The notes below the pieces were generated by a model. It was not told where the DNA came from. It searched no databases and worked only from the letters and a program-made list of their open reading frames with translations. The translations under genes and the position numbers were made by a program. Positions 54,073-64,000 of a DNA stretch of 64,000 nucleotides are shown piece by piece. Position 1 is the stretch's first letter, and each line of letters starts with the position of its first letter. This DNA comes from Mucilaginibacter terrae (GTDB lineage: Bacteria > Bacteroidota > Bacteroidia > Sphingobacteriales > Sphingobacteriaceae), in assembly GCF_031951985.1 (NCBI RefSeq), contig NZ_JAVLVU010000001.1:3348001-3412000 (forward strand), given 5' to 3'.

Positions 54073-54207
54073 GTTAGCTGAACTCTGAAATGAATGCAAA
54101 CGAGCACACGATAGTTTTAACGGAGTAAAATTGCCTTCATACATAATCCCTGCCTAACATTAACTTAATACCTGTTGTGCTTATTTGTTGCAAATAAATA
54201 AGCACAA

Positions 54208-55455
54208 ATGAAGGTTAGGTTGTTGGTACTGCTGTTTATGTTAAGTTTGGGCAGCTTTGCCCAAAGTAATAAGCCTAACGCGGCTTATAAACTGGTTTCG
54301 GGGGGCGATTGGGTAAAGGCTAAAAACTATTACCTGCTCACGCTATTGCAGCATGATAAAGCGGCGCAATCGCTGCTAAAATCAGATGCCGAATTAAGTA
54401 AGCTCTCGCAGGCCCGGCTTAACGCCGTTCAAGCTTCGCTAAAGGAATGTAAAGATGCCTTATGCCTGCCCGCGCAACTTAAATTGAGCGATGCCGACAT
54501 TAGTTTGGTAAGCCAGCGTTTAAAAGCTTTATACAAACCGGGCAACGCGCTGGATGTGTTGGTGAAAAGCCATCTTATTCCATCAGGCATGTATATCATG
54601 CACCAAACCCAATCACCAGCCAACTTGCTGGTTAAAGCCTGGGAGCAGGATGCCAACTATGTAAACTACACCATAAGCGTGTACGCCGAAGGTAAAAAGC
54701 CAAACTATCCTCAAATAGATTCGATAAGCTTCGACGTAAAAAAGCGGGCTTATTATATCCTGATGTATGATTGTTCAACCGAGGTTTCAGAAGGTTTAAA
54801 AGCCGATGCCCTGTTTTATGAGCCATCGTTACATGCCGCACTCACCTACCTCGAAATTAACGAGCGCCGTAACGCAGCCGATTACGAGCCAATGGCAACT
54901 ACGGCCAATAAAACTGCTGTCGATAGGGTAAAGCTGATCAAGTGGGCAAGCTATCCGTACTCGCATATACTGGTGCCGGGTGCCGGTCCCGAAGAATTAA
55001 TTACGCCATTAAGCGGCGAGGGTATGTTACGTTGCAGGGCTGCTGCAAGGCAGTATTTTGCAGGCAAGGCACCATTTGTAGTGGTATCAGGTGGAGCGGT
55101 GCATCCGTTTAAAACCAAGTTTAATGAGGCTGCGGAGATGAAAAAGTATATGGTGGAAGTATTGCACCTGCCCGAAAACGCCGTGATCATAGAGCCACAT
55201 GCCCGCCATACCACCACCAATATACGTAACGATGCAAGGCTGGTTTTTCGTTACGGTATGCCGTTTGAAAAACCGGGACTAATTGTGACCGATAAATACC
55301 AAAACGATTTTATTGTGAACATGGAAAAGCGCTGCCTCAACGAGTTAAAATATGTGCCTTATAAACTGGGCAAGCGCTTATCAGATACAGCGCTGGAGTT
55401 TTACCCCGTAATTACCTCGTTGCAAATTGATGCCGACGAGCCTATGGACCCGTAG
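54208..55455 (+). CDS. Secreted YdcF/DUF218-domain protein
   Basis: The 415-residue protein has a signal peptide (MKVRLLVLLFMLSLGSFAQS). The C-terminal half carries the DUF218 pattern: ILVPGAGPE, RCRAAARQYFAGKAPFVVVS-GGAVHPF, a later IIEPHARHTTTNIRND and a closing LIVTDKYQ. DUF218 proteins include SanA and ElyC, thought to act in envelope biogenesis. The N-terminal 200 residues are specific to Bacteroidota. It is followed by another secreted protein 31 bp downstream. Confidence 0.8.
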   Translation: MKVRLLVLLFMLSLGSFAQSNKPNAAYKLVSGGDWVKAKNYYLLTLLQHDKAAQSLLKSDAELSKLSQARLNAVQASLKECKDALCLPAQLKLSDADISLVSQRLKALYKPGNALDVLVKSHLIPSGMYIMHQTQSPANLLVKAWEQDANYVNYTISVYAEGKKPNYPQIDSISFDVKKRAYYILMYDCSTEVSEGLKADALFYEPSLHAALTYLEINERRNAADYEPMATTANKTAVDRVKLIKWASYPYSHILVPGAGPEELITPLSGEGMLRCRAAARQYFAGKAPFVVVSGGAVHPFKTKFNEAAEMKKYMVEVLHLPENAVIIEPHARHTTTNIRNDARLVFRYGMPFEKPGLIVTDKYQNDFIVNMEKRCLNELKYVPYKLGKRLSDTALEFYPVITSLQIDADEPMDP

Positions 55456-55486
55456 ACCTGCATACATCCCCCTTAATTAAAACAAA

Positions 55487-56368
55487 ATGAAAACAATCCA
55501 GCTGTTTATACCTGCTATTATATTATTGCTGTTAACCGCTGCTTTTGTGGGCGGCGAGGTGAGTATGACTGTTAACCGCGAAACCACCATTGATTCGTTA
55601 GGTGCATGTCAGGGTATATCGTACCAAAAAGGCCGTGTGTTTTTATACGGCGACCGCGAGGTGGGTATGATACGCGAATACCAATTACAGCACGACAGCT
55701 TGGTTTACATGAACAAAGAATATAAGTTAACCGAGAAAGGGCAAGACGTTATTGGCCACCCAACCGGTATTGCTTTTAATGGGGGCAATAAGGTATTTAT
55801 TGGTAACTCGGTAAGGTTAAACCCCGAGGGGACCCAGTGGAAAGCCGTAATTTACCATGTAAACTGGAACGGGCTGCTTAAAACCGGTACGCTGGATGGT
55901 AACCTGCTTAAAACCATTGATGACGATGCCTGCATACAAGGCACCCGCCCCGAGTATGTAAAGTACAAAGGCAAATGGTACGTAGCCACCGCCGATTATG
56001 GTAACCACGGCAACGAGGTTAGGTTATACGACCCCGAAAAGTTGGCCAATTGCAGCAAAACATCAGAGCAGGGTGTGCTTTACAAAAAGTTTACCTGTAC
56101 GCCCTGGGTACAAAACCTGCATTGGGTGGCCGATAAGGGCGTATTAATACTCATCCAAAACCAAATTGAAGGCCACAAATGGCGCTTTACCTATGTAAAC
56201 TTCGAGGCATCGGTTAACAGCGGTAAAATGCAGGTTATTAAACAAATTGAGGTTAACCAGAAAGCTGATGAGCTGGAAGGTTTTACTTTTCTTGATAACA
56301 ATAACAAGGGCATCGCCGTTTCGTCGGCCCGTAAAAATAATGTGAGCTACACCGCTACCGCCTGGTAA
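55487..56368 (+). CDS. Secreted propeller-like protein, unknown
   Basis: The 293-residue product begins with a signal or anchor helix (MKTIQLFIPAIILLLLTAAF). Repeated short strands with HPTGIAFNGGNKVFIGNS and RPEYVKYKGKWYVATADYG suggest a beta-propeller-like fold. No catalytic motif is evident. It lies 31 bp after the DUF218 gene, so the two probably share a transcript. The substrate or ligand cannot be inferred. Confidence 0.6.
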   Translation: MKTIQLFIPAIILLLLTAAFVGGEVSMTVNRETTIDSLGACQGISYQKGRVFLYGDREVGMIREYQLQHDSLVYMNKEYKLTEKGQDVIGHPTGIAFNGGNKVFIGNSVRLNPEGTQWKAVIYHVNWNGLLKTGTLDGNLLKTIDDDACIQGTRPEYVKYKGKWYVATADYGNHGNEVRLYDPEKLANCSKTSEQGVLYKKFTCTPWVQNLHWVADKGVLILIQNQIEGHKWRFTYVNFEASVNSGKMQVIKQIEVNQKADELEGFTFLDNNNKGIAVSSARKNNVSYTATAW

Positions 56369-56637
56369 TAGGGGGCTTAACATTAAGCTTATTTGTTTCT
56401 AATATTTATTAACACAAAATTAATATGCACGCGCTGTTGATTTAAGATGGGGCGGGTAGTTTTGTTGCCATTATGGTAAATAAAGGCGTATATGGTTTTT
56501 ATTTAGCCAATCAACCAATGTTCTTTTTAATTAAATTTTATTAAAACTACTTCAACTCTGCAAATCATGGTGCCTATGTAACAGGTAAATACTACAAACA
56601 ACGTATTTCAAAATACAGCCTCATCAAGCACAAAAAA

Positions 56638-56668
56638 AACCGGAGAGTGCGCCAACAATCGTCCGGTT
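56638..56668 (+). promoter_or_regulatory. Hairpin in the susC leader
   Basis: AACCGGA (56638-56644) and TCCGGTT (56662-56668) form a perfect 7-bp stem 58 nt before the susC ATG. The 357-bp region 56369-56725 has no gene. No T run follows, so it is more likely a leader structure than a terminator. Confidence 0.4.
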
Positions 56669-56725
56669 AATGTGCCTGGTTGTCAGTTCAAATTATTAAT
56701 CCTTACCAACCAACTTTTTAAAAGT

Positions 56726-59700
56726 ATGAATAAAAAGATTACTTCCAATCTTTTGAAATCCACTTTGAACAGTTTTTGCTTATTGCTACTGTTCATATCG
56801 TGCTTCACTGTTCCTGCTGCAACATTTGCCAAAGCAGGAACCACTCTTCCCCCGGTTACCGGTACCGTTACCGATGAAGACAACCAGCCTATTGCAGGTG
56901 CATCGGTACATATTAAAAGCTCAACCCAGGGAACTACTACTGATGCCAATGGGCATTACACCATGAATGTTGAAAAAGGCACCGTGCTGGTATTTAGCTT
57001 TATTGGTTACTTAAACCAGGAAGTTACCGTAGGCGATGGCCCTATTAACGTTAAACTTAAAGTACAATACAATAAACTAAACGAGGTGGTAGCCATTGGT
57101 TACCAAACCATGCGCAAAAGCGATGTTACGGGTGCCGTATCGAGCGTAAAATCAAGCGAACTTAATTTGGCCGCCCCTACACTGGGTCAGGCCCTGGTAG
57201 GTAAGGTTGCTGGTGTGCAGGTATCGCAAACTTCGGGTGCGCCTTACCAAAGCACTAAAATACGCGTACGGGGTATTGGCTCTTTCAATGCCAGTTCTGA
57301 CCCGCTTTATGTTGTGGATGGCTACCCGGCCAATAATGATGTTTACATCAATCCTGAGGATATTGAATCGGTAGATATATTAAAGGATGCGGCATCGGCT
57401 GCCATTTACGGTTCGCGTGCATCAGGTGGTGTGGTATTAATTACCACCAAGCGCGGCAAAGAGGGCAAAGGCAGGTTTGAGTACAACCTGCAAGTAGGAA
57501 GCGATCAGCTGGCCCATAAAGTAAAACTTTTAAACGCTGATGATTTTGCCCAGTTGGTAATTGATGGCCGCAACAATGCTTACCGCGACCTTTGGGAAAA
57601 CGCTGGCAAAGTATGGAATGATGCCATGTACTCTGATGCTAATGCAACCCGTGTTACCAACGTAGGCAATGCAGGCAGCGTACAAATACCTACATACCTG
57701 TACAACTTTGCTACACAATCGCTTATTCCGCAAACGGTTAATACCGATTGGCAGGATGAACTTTACCGTAATGCCTTTTTTCAAAAACATACCCTTTCGT
57801 TTTCGGGCAGCAATAGTGGTACACGCTATTATGTAAGCGGTGGTTACCAAAACCAGCAAGGTATCATTTTAACCTCGGGGCAGGAGCGTTACAATTTCAG
57901 GTCTAATATTTCATCAGATATTAATAAACGCCTGCATGTTGATGCCAACGTATCATACACCTCAAACTATAACCGGGAGATACAGGAAGGCCGTTTTGAC
58001 CACGGACCTATTTTGGGCGCGCTAATTTACATGCCATTCTTCCCTGCTTATAATGCCGACGGCTCGTTGGCTACCAACGCAGCGGCTGCACAATCGGCCG
58101 CCTTTGGTTTTCAGAGCATCGAAAACCCTGTTGCGCTGGCAACCCGTACCAAAATTAGCCGCAAAGGTTATCGTACCAATATTAATGGTGCAGCCAGCTA
58201 CAAAATATTTGATGATCTTACGTTTAAAGCTAACCTGGGTACCAATACCTATAACGAAAAATATGATTACTACCTGCCTACCAGCTTAAGCAGCGGTGCT
58301 AACGCCCCGGGCTCAACTCAGGCTATTGCAGCAGCTACCGCTACGGCACAAAGCACTACCATAACCGACCAATTAGCCGAGTTTACCCTCAACTACGTTA
58401 AAAAGTTTGGCGAGCACAACTTTGATGTGTTAGGTGGTTATACCATTCAAAAAAACATGCGCGATGCCATAAGCGTTACCGCTAAAGGTTTCCAGAATGA
58501 TAACGTGACCGAAATTACAGGTAAAGGTGCCGATGCCGCTTTCTTTACTCTAAACGGTGGTCCTACCGGTAAATCAAACTTTACCCTGTTGTCATACTTT
58601 GGTCGCGTAGCATACAACTATGCCGGTAAATATTATTTAACCGGTTCGTTCCGTGCCGATGGTTCATCGCGTTTTGGTCCCGAAAACAAATACGGTTATT
58701 TCCCATCGGTATCTGCCGGCTGGAATGTTTCGCAGGAGCCATTTTATCATGATCTGCTGGGCGAGCAATCAACCGTTAAATTACGCGCAAGTTGGGGTGT
58801 AAGTGGTAACTACAACATTGGTAACTATGGCTATTTTCAAACCCTGGCCAGCCCAACAGGTGTGGTTTTTGGTAACTCCAGCACTGTGGCAACGGCAACT
58901 TATCCAAATGGTATTGCCGATGGCAAGCTGAGCTGGGAAACTACTTCGCAATATAACTTTGGTGCCGATATAGGTTTATTTAAAGGCCGCTTATCCATCA
59001 TCGCCAACTATTACCAAAGTTACTCAACTGATCTGTTGTACAACCAGCCAATTTCGGCAATATCGGGCAGTACAACTATATTAACCAACCTGCGCAATTC
59101 CGAAATACGTAACCGCGGTTTCGATTTTCAGCTGGATGGCCGTGCCGTTAGTGTAAAAGATTTTAACCTTAACCTGAGCGGTAATATATCTATTAACCGT
59201 AATATGGTTACCAAGCTAAGCGGTAACAATACCATCATCATCAACGGTGCCGAGCGTTCGTACTTAACTAATATTACCCAGCAAGGTCAGCCGGTGGGTA
59301 TGTTTTACGGCTTTAAGGTTGCCGGCATAGTAACGCCCGATAAGTTGGGCAAAGTTGCCCCTTCGGCATCACAATCAAACCCGCTTCGCGTAGGCGATTT
59401 GTACTTTGAAGATACCGACGGCAATGGCATTGTTAACGATGCCGACAAAACCGTTATTGGTAACCCATACCCTGATTTTACTTATGGTTTTGCCATTAAT
59501 GCCTCTTACAAAAAAAATTGATTTCAGCGCTTCGTTCAACGGCTCAAAAGGTAACGATGTGTTAGACGGTCAGGATTATTACCTGTATAACATGGAAGGC
59601 TCGGGAAATAACTACGCCGATGTGGTTAACCGCTATCGTAACCCGGCAAATCCGGGTAATGGCACAGTTTACCGTGCATCGCGTGGTGGTACACAAAGTA

Positions 59701-60008
59701 ACAGCACCCGTTTGTCAAACTTCTACCTGCAGGATGGTTCGTTTTTGCGTTGTAACAACATTACATTGGGTTATACGCTGCCTAAAATTGCCAATGGTAA
59801 ATTGGGTATATCAAGCGCCCGCATTTTTGCCAGCGTGGTTAACGCGTTCACCATTACCAAATACAAAGGTTATAACCCCGAGGTTGATTATAACTATACC
59901 AGTGGCGCATCGAACAGCACACAGCCACCAAACCTGGCTCCTGGTGTAGATTATGGTGTTTACCCATTGGTACGCTCATATAATCTTGGTTTAAGAGTAG
60001 CATTCTAA
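56726..60008 (+). pseudogene. susC: SusC/RagA-type TonB-linked outer-membrane transporter, frameshifted
   Basis: The gene encodes a transporter that takes glycans across the outer membrane with SusD. From ATG 56726 there is a signal peptide, a carboxypeptidase-like domain (GTVTDEDNQPIAGASVHIKS), the plug (GKVAGVQVSQTSGAP, IRVRGIGSFNAS, SRASGGVVLITTKRGK) and a long beta barrel. The frame ends at 59521, directly after an A8 run (59510-59517). The barrel continues in the next frame (KIDFSASFNGSKGND) to 60008. Removing one A restores a 1093-aa protein, the normal length. It may be a sequencing error, phase variation or transcript slippage. Confidence 0.88.
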
Positions 60009-60020
60009 CATCAACTCAAA

Positions 60021-61559
60021 ATGAAAAAGAAATTTATAAATACCGCATTTGCCGCAGCCTTAATACTGCTGTCGGCCTCGTGCAAAAAAGAGTTCTTAGA
60101 ACAAAAAGACCCTAACGCTATCGAACTGGCCACGAGCTTTCGTACACCTGATGATGTTTTGAGTGCAGTGAATGGCATATATCAATCATTACGTAGCAGT
60201 AATAATATTGGCGAAAACAGTGGCCTCTGGACCGATGAGCGCTCAGACGATACCGGCCGTAACGATAACCAGAGCAACGCCGGCGAACCCTTCCAGTTTG
60301 GCGATTTTTCGATACTGCCCAGCAATACCTATCTTAAAAGTCATTGGGTATCGCTGTACAATACGGTTGCGCGTGCCAATACCGTGCTATCAAATATTGA
60401 TAAGGTAACCTTTGCCGATGCCAATATTAAACAGCAATATACTGCCGAAGCCAAGTTTTTGCGTGCCATTGCCTATTTTCATTTGGTGCGCACCTGGGGC
60501 GATGTGCCTTTGGTAACCAAACAGCTTATCACCCCCGAAGAGGTTGCCGAAAATACCTTCCGCACCAAGCAGGCCGCAGTTTACGCACAGATAGTGGCCG
60601 ATTTAAAAGATGCCCTTAACAGCAACCTGCCCAACCTACAAACCGGCGCAGGCATTGGCCGCACATCAAAAGCAGCTATAAACGCTACACTGGGCCAGGT
60701 TTACCTAACCATGGCTACCACGCAAGATCAGGCTAACCGCCAAAGCAACTTAAATGATGCTAAAACATACCTGTTAGCAGCATACAACGTACGTACATTT
60801 GGTGCGCTAAGCACAATTCCGTACACCGATGTTTTTGATGTAAGCAAAAAAGCCACCTGCCCCGAACTTATATGGCAAATTGTAAACAAGCAGGGCGACC
60901 CTACTTATAGCTCATCAATTGCGGCCAACAACCAGGCCACCGGCGAAAATATCAATTCATTAAAAGTGGTTACAGGCGTAGGCGGTAACGTAACCCCCGA
61001 TTTAATAAAGGATTACGAAACCAACGACCCGCGTATGGCCTTTTCGGTAAAGTTTGCCAATGCATCGGCAGTACGAGATTACTTTATCACCAAGTTTAGA
61101 GATACCAGCCCGGCAGCTTCGGCCCTGGGTTACGGTGGCAACGATTGGATTTTAATACGTTATGCTGATGTTATACTGATGCTGGCCGAGGTAAGCAACT
61201 TATTGGGCGATACTGCAGGTGCTATTCAGTATTTGGATATGGTACGTGCCCGTGCAGGTGTGCCTTTATATGCGGTTGCATCGGCTACGCCGGCTTACAG
61301 TGCTAAATATCCAACATTAAAGCTGGCTATTTTACACGAGCGACGCGTTGAACTGGCTTTTGAGCACCACCGTTGGTTTGATTTACTGCGCACCTTTACT
61401 ACCGAGGAGCTGGTAAATTACTTCAAGAGTAAAGCGCAGGCCGATTTTGGTATAGCCAAGCTGGCCAACTTTAGTACAAAAGACCGTTACTACCCTATAC
61501 CGTTTGATGAGGTTAAACTCGACCCGGTAAAAATGTACCAAAACGAGGGTTATAAATAA
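60021..61559 (+). CDS. susD: SusD/RagB-family glycan-binding lipoprotein
   Basis: The 512-residue lipoprotein has the signal MKKKFINTAFAAALILLSAS with the lipobox Cys21, followed by KKEFLEQKDPN. SusD-family features are the N-terminal TPR-type helices (EAKFLRAIAYFHLVRTWGDVPLV) and the C-terminal FEHHRWFDLLRT. It forms the lid on the SusC pore. It starts 12 bp after the susC end, and the pair with GH92 defines a polysaccharide-utilisation locus. Confidence 0.93.
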   Translation: MKKKFINTAFAAALILLSASCKKEFLEQKDPNAIELATSFRTPDDVLSAVNGIYQSLRSSNNIGENSGLWTDERSDDTGRNDNQSNAGEPFQFGDFSILPSNTYLKSHWVSLYNTVARANTVLSNIDKVTFADANIKQQYTAEAKFLRAIAYFHLVRTWGDVPLVTKQLITPEEVAENTFRTKQAAVYAQIVADLKDALNSNLPNLQTGAGIGRTSKAAINATLGQVYLTMATTQDQANRQSNLNDAKTYLLAAYNVRTFGALSTIPYTDVFDVSKKATCPELIWQIVNKQGDPTYSSSIAANNQATGENINSLKVVTGVGGNVTPDLIKDYETNDPRMAFSVKFANASAVRDYFITKFRDTSPAASALGYGGNDWILIRYADVILMLAEVSNLLGDTAGAIQYLDMVRARAGVPLYAVASATPAYSAKYPTLKLAILHERRVELAFEHHRWFDLLRTFTTEELVNYFKSKAQADFGIAKLANFSTKDRYYPIPFDEVKLDPVKMYQNEGYK

Positions 61560-61569
61560 TATGCCTTAC

Positions 61570-61597
61570 AGGAGGAAAGAATCTTTCCTCCTTTTTC
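61570..61597 (+). terminator. Hairpin between susD and the GH92 gene
   Basis: AGGAGGAAAG (61570-61579) pairs with CTTTCCTCCT (61583-61592), followed by a T run. It starts 10 bp after susD. It is a good intrinsic terminator and may lower expression of the downstream enzyme relative to SusCD. Confidence 0.7.
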
Positions 61598-61614
61598 TTT
61601 CTTTGCTGTATACA

Positions 61615-63666
61615 ATGAGAAAACTTACTACCATCCTGCTGCTTATGTTTGCTGCAGGCGCCTCGGCTCAAAACACCCAACAGGTTAACGTGTTCCTCGG
61701 CTCCTCAGGCGATCATGGCCAAATGTCTCCCGCCGCTTCATCACCGTTTGGCATGATGAGCATTGGGCCGCAAACCTATCCAAAACTGCACATGGGTTAT
61801 GAACACAAAGCCAAAACGTTTTTGGGCTTTACCCATAACCGCTTTGAGGGCGTGGGCTGCCAGGGTAGCGGCGGCAACATCTTAATCAAACCTTTTATGG
61901 GCGATGATGATGCCAAAACAAGCACGTTAACCAAGCAAACCGAAAATGCCGGTCCGGGTTTTTACCAGGTGGCATTTACCAATAAAATTAAGGTAGATAT
62001 AGCGGTAAACGGCAACAACGGGGCAGAAGAGTACACCTTTCCGCAAAACAGTAAAAAAGGTTTTTATATTGATTTGAGCCACACGCTGGCCAACAAATTT
62101 GTAGCCGAAGAGCACGAAACCGGACCCAACGGCATCAGCGGTTGGGTTGACTCGAAAACTACCTGTAACGTGGGTACTTACCGCGTTTACTATGCGCTAA
62201 AATTCAATACGCCGGTGCAGTTTAACGAAATTAATAAACACCGGTTAACAGCCGGTTTAAATAATAGTGTAAATAACGTACAGCTTAACGTTGCATTCTC
62301 AAGTGTTGACTTGGCGCACGCTAAGGCAGCTCTTAATAACAATGGCTTCAGCATCACAAAAACCAATACCGAGGCCGCATGGAACAACCTGTTTGGCCGT
62401 ATTAAAGTTAAGGGTGATGCCGGACGCGAGAAGCTGTTCTACTCGTTGCTTTACCGCACTATGCAATCGCCTTATCTGGTATCCGAAAAAGATGGCAGCT
62501 ACCGGGCAACTGATGGCAGTTTGCAGAAAACCAAAGGTGAAATTTACAACGGCTGGGCCATATGGGATAACTACCGCACACAGTTGCCTTTGCTGGCCAT
62601 GCTTTTTCCCGATAAGTACAAGCACATGGTAACCTCCATTGCCAACATGTACAAGTATGGCAAAAAAGACTATGCCACCCAGCACGAGCCCTCTAACACC
62701 GTACGCACCGAACATGCCATTGTGGTGTTGCTGGACGCTTACCGTAAAGGGTTCGATGTTGATTTTAAAGGCATCACCGATTCACTGATTGCCGATGTAG
62801 ACAGGCTCGATTTTACCCATCCCGACAAGGCGCTGGAGTCGAGTTATGACGTGTGGGCATTATCGCAAATCCTCAAAATTACCGGTAAAACCGAGCTGAG
62901 CGTTAAATACCAACAAAAAGCACTTCAATACAAAGAGTATTGGAACAAAGATTTTAAAGACCTGACTAAGCCCGATGTAGACAAGGTATCGGCACGGGCT
63001 ATGTACCAGGGTACCATTTGGCAATACCGCTGGCTGGTGCCGTTTGATAGCAAGGGTTTAATAGAACTAATGGGTGGTGAAGAAGGCTACCTGAAAGAGT
63101 TGAATACTTTCTTCGACAACGATTATTACACCCACGCCAACGAACCCGATATACAGGCCCCGCTCATGTACAATTTTACTTCGCAGCCCTGGAAATCGCA
63201 AAACCTGGTGCAGAAGTACGCCGTTGACACCGTGGTGCAATACTACTTTAATGATAACAGCCGTGGCATCGACCCATTTGTGGATGTCATCTACCAAAAC
63301 AAACCCGATACCTACCAACGCACCATGGATGATGATGCCGGTGCGATGTCGGGCTGGTATGTGTTTGCTGCTACGGGCGTGTTCCCGGCTTGTAGTGGCT
63401 GGCCGGTTTATTATTTAAGTGTGCCCCTGTTTAACGAGGTGCAGCTTAACGGTGCAGGCAAGGCTTTCACTATAAAAGTTGAAAACTTTGGCGCGAAAAA
63501 CCGCTACATACAATCGGCTACATTGAACGGCAAACCCCTTAACCGCAACTGGCTAACCCACGACGAAATTATGAAGGGCGGAACGCTGATAATAACCGCA
63601 TCGGCCCAGCCTAACAAAAGCTTCGGTACGCAAAACCAATGGGTATCATCTGTTGATATGCAATAA
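61615..63666 (+). CDS. GH92-family alpha-mannosidase
   Basis: I start at ATG 61615 (MRKLTTILLLMFAAGASAQ), a clear signal peptide; the frame's earlier Met lies inside the terminator hairpin. GH92 enzymes are calcium-dependent exo-alpha-mannosidases. The protein (683 aa) has the family's N-terminal SPFGMMSIGPQTY and LGFTHNRFEGVGC. The catalytic domain has GWAIWDNYRTQLPL and DDDAGAMSGWYVFAATGVFP. It lies after susCD, so mannose-containing glycan such as N-glycan or yeast mannan is the likely substrate. It is followed by the GDPD gene 18 bp downstream. Confidence 0.85.
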   Translation: MRKLTTILLLMFAAGASAQNTQQVNVFLGSSGDHGQMSPAASSPFGMMSIGPQTYPKLHMGYEHKAKTFLGFTHNRFEGVGCQGSGGNILIKPFMGDDDAKTSTLTKQTENAGPGFYQVAFTNKIKVDIAVNGNNGAEEYTFPQNSKKGFYIDLSHTLANKFVAEEHETGPNGISGWVDSKTTCNVGTYRVYYALKFNTPVQFNEINKHRLTAGLNNSVNNVQLNVAFSSVDLAHAKAALNNNGFSITKTNTEAAWNNLFGRIKVKGDAGREKLFYSLLYRTMQSPYLVSEKDGSYRATDGSLQKTKGEIYNGWAIWDNYRTQLPLLAMLFPDKYKHMVTSIANMYKYGKKDYATQHEPSNTVRTEHAIVVLLDAYRKGFDVDFKGITDSLIADVDRLDFTHPDKALESSYDVWALSQILKITGKTELSVKYQQKALQYKEYWNKDFKDLTKPDVDKVSARAMYQGTIWQYRWLVPFDSKGLIELMGGEEGYLKELNTFFDNDYYTHANEPDIQAPLMYNFTSQPWKSQNLVQKYAVDTVVQYYFNDNSRGIDPFVDVIYQNKPDTYQRTMDDDAGAMSGWYVFAATGVFPACSGWPVYYLSVPLFNEVQLNGAGKAFTIKVENFGAKNRYIQSATLNGKPLNRNWLTHDEIMKGGTLIITASAQPNKSFGTQNQWVSSVDMQ

Positions 63667-63684
63667 ATCATTTTAAACATCATT

Positions 63685-64000
63685 ATGACAACAAAGATAT
63701 TTTTAAGTGCGCTCTTATTATTGACCGCCATCGGCGCATCGGCCCAAAACAAAGTAATGGTTGCCGCCCACCGTGGCGATTGGCGCAACGCCCCCGAAAA
63801 CTCCCTGTTGGCCTTTAAAAATGCCACAGCAATGGGTGTTGACGTAGTTGAGCTTGATTTAGCTAAAACCAGCGATGGGGTAATTGTTATTATGCACGAC
63901 CAAACCATCGACCGTACCACCAACGGCAAGGGCAAACCATCTGACTTTACCTTCGACGAGATACGCAAGTTTGGTTTGCGCAACGGTTTAGGCCGCGTTA
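63685..64000 (+). CDS. Glycerophosphodiester phosphodiesterase, N-terminal part
   Basis: The visible 105 residues start with a signal peptide (MTTKIFLSALLLLTAIGASA) and continue into the GDPD core: AAHRGDWRNAPENSLLAF and VELDLAKTSDGVIVIMHDQT. The HRG, ExD and HD residues are the catalytic and metal-binding ones. It runs off the window. In this position after GH92, it may remove glycerophosphate or act as a periplasmic phosphodiesterase on the same glycan; that link is only inference. Confidence 0.85.
   Translation, partial: MTTKIFLSALLLLTAIGASAQNKVMVAAHRGDWRNAPENSLLAFKNATAMGVDVVELDLAKTSDGVIVIMHDQTIDRTTNGKGKPSDFTFDEIRKFGLRNGLGRV

Overview
The window looks like the chromosome of a Bacteroidota species, most likely Sphingobacteriaceae (Mucilaginibacter/Pedobacter-like). 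This rests on a SusC/SusD pair with a GH92 mannosidase, a short RRM protein, Bacteroidota-type Mob and ArdC genes, a PE-LIG-POL order in LigD, and repeated promoters of the Bacteroidota form TTTG-N19-21-TAnnTTTG. The genus is an inference; no rRNA is present.

Layout. (1) 1-450: 5' end of an IS21-type istA on the minus strand with its tandem terminal repeats. (2) 521-3030: initiator tRNA, then era and der. (3) 3338-8560: minus-strand threonine operon thrA-thrB-thrC, preceded by a complete attenuator with a Thr/Ile-rich 16-residue leader peptide, an antiterminator strand and a terminator. (4) 8632-13812: a ligD 3'-end remnant, a DinB-like protein, a Crp/Fnr regulator, the NHEJ pair ku-ligD and a small membrane protein. 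(5) 13946-15860: a hypothetical gene, prfA and tRNA-Asp.

(6) 15839-51845: a mobile element of about 36 kb integrated in the 3' end of tRNA-Asp and bounded by 28-bp direct repeats. It carries a tyrosine integrase, a decayed YhcG/DUF1016 nuclease gene, mobilisation genes (MobC-like protein, relaxase, overlapping membrane protein), ArdC, an XRE regulator and two defence islands. Island A (18383-26594) is five overlapping genes: an S1-domain SF1 (COG1112-like) helicase, a winged-helix protein, a two-HKD phospholipase-D family protein, a stand-alone CARF protein and a CARF-PD-(D/E)XK protein of the Can2/Card1 type. No CRISPR array, Cas10 or cas gene is present. Helicase plus PLD recalls Mokosh; with two CARF proteins it looks like an undescribed signalling defence system and is the best novelty candidate here. 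Island B (33320-51591, visibly AT-richer) is a DUF4365 gene, divergent from an operon of an AbiE-type toxin-antitoxin pair, an N6-adenine methylase with an HsdR_N-like front, an HsdS-like subunit, a NERD-pseudokinase-kinase-ATPase giant, an unknown protein, a 1815-residue HerA-like ATPase and a PP2C phosphatase. It resembles the methylation-associated defence system (MADS) and BREX type 2 (PglW kinase), without an HsdR subunit.

(7) 51846-64000: chromosome again. A degraded 1.1-kb spacer is followed by a secreted alpha/beta hydrolase, a YdcF/DUF218 protein, a secreted propeller-like protein, and a polysaccharide-utilisation cluster of susC (interrupted by a frameshift at an A8 run), susD, GH92 and the start of a glycerophosphodiester phosphodiesterase.

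Many likely starts are internal to the longest open frames; the chosen starts are explained per gene. All family assignments come from reading motifs by eye, without database searches.
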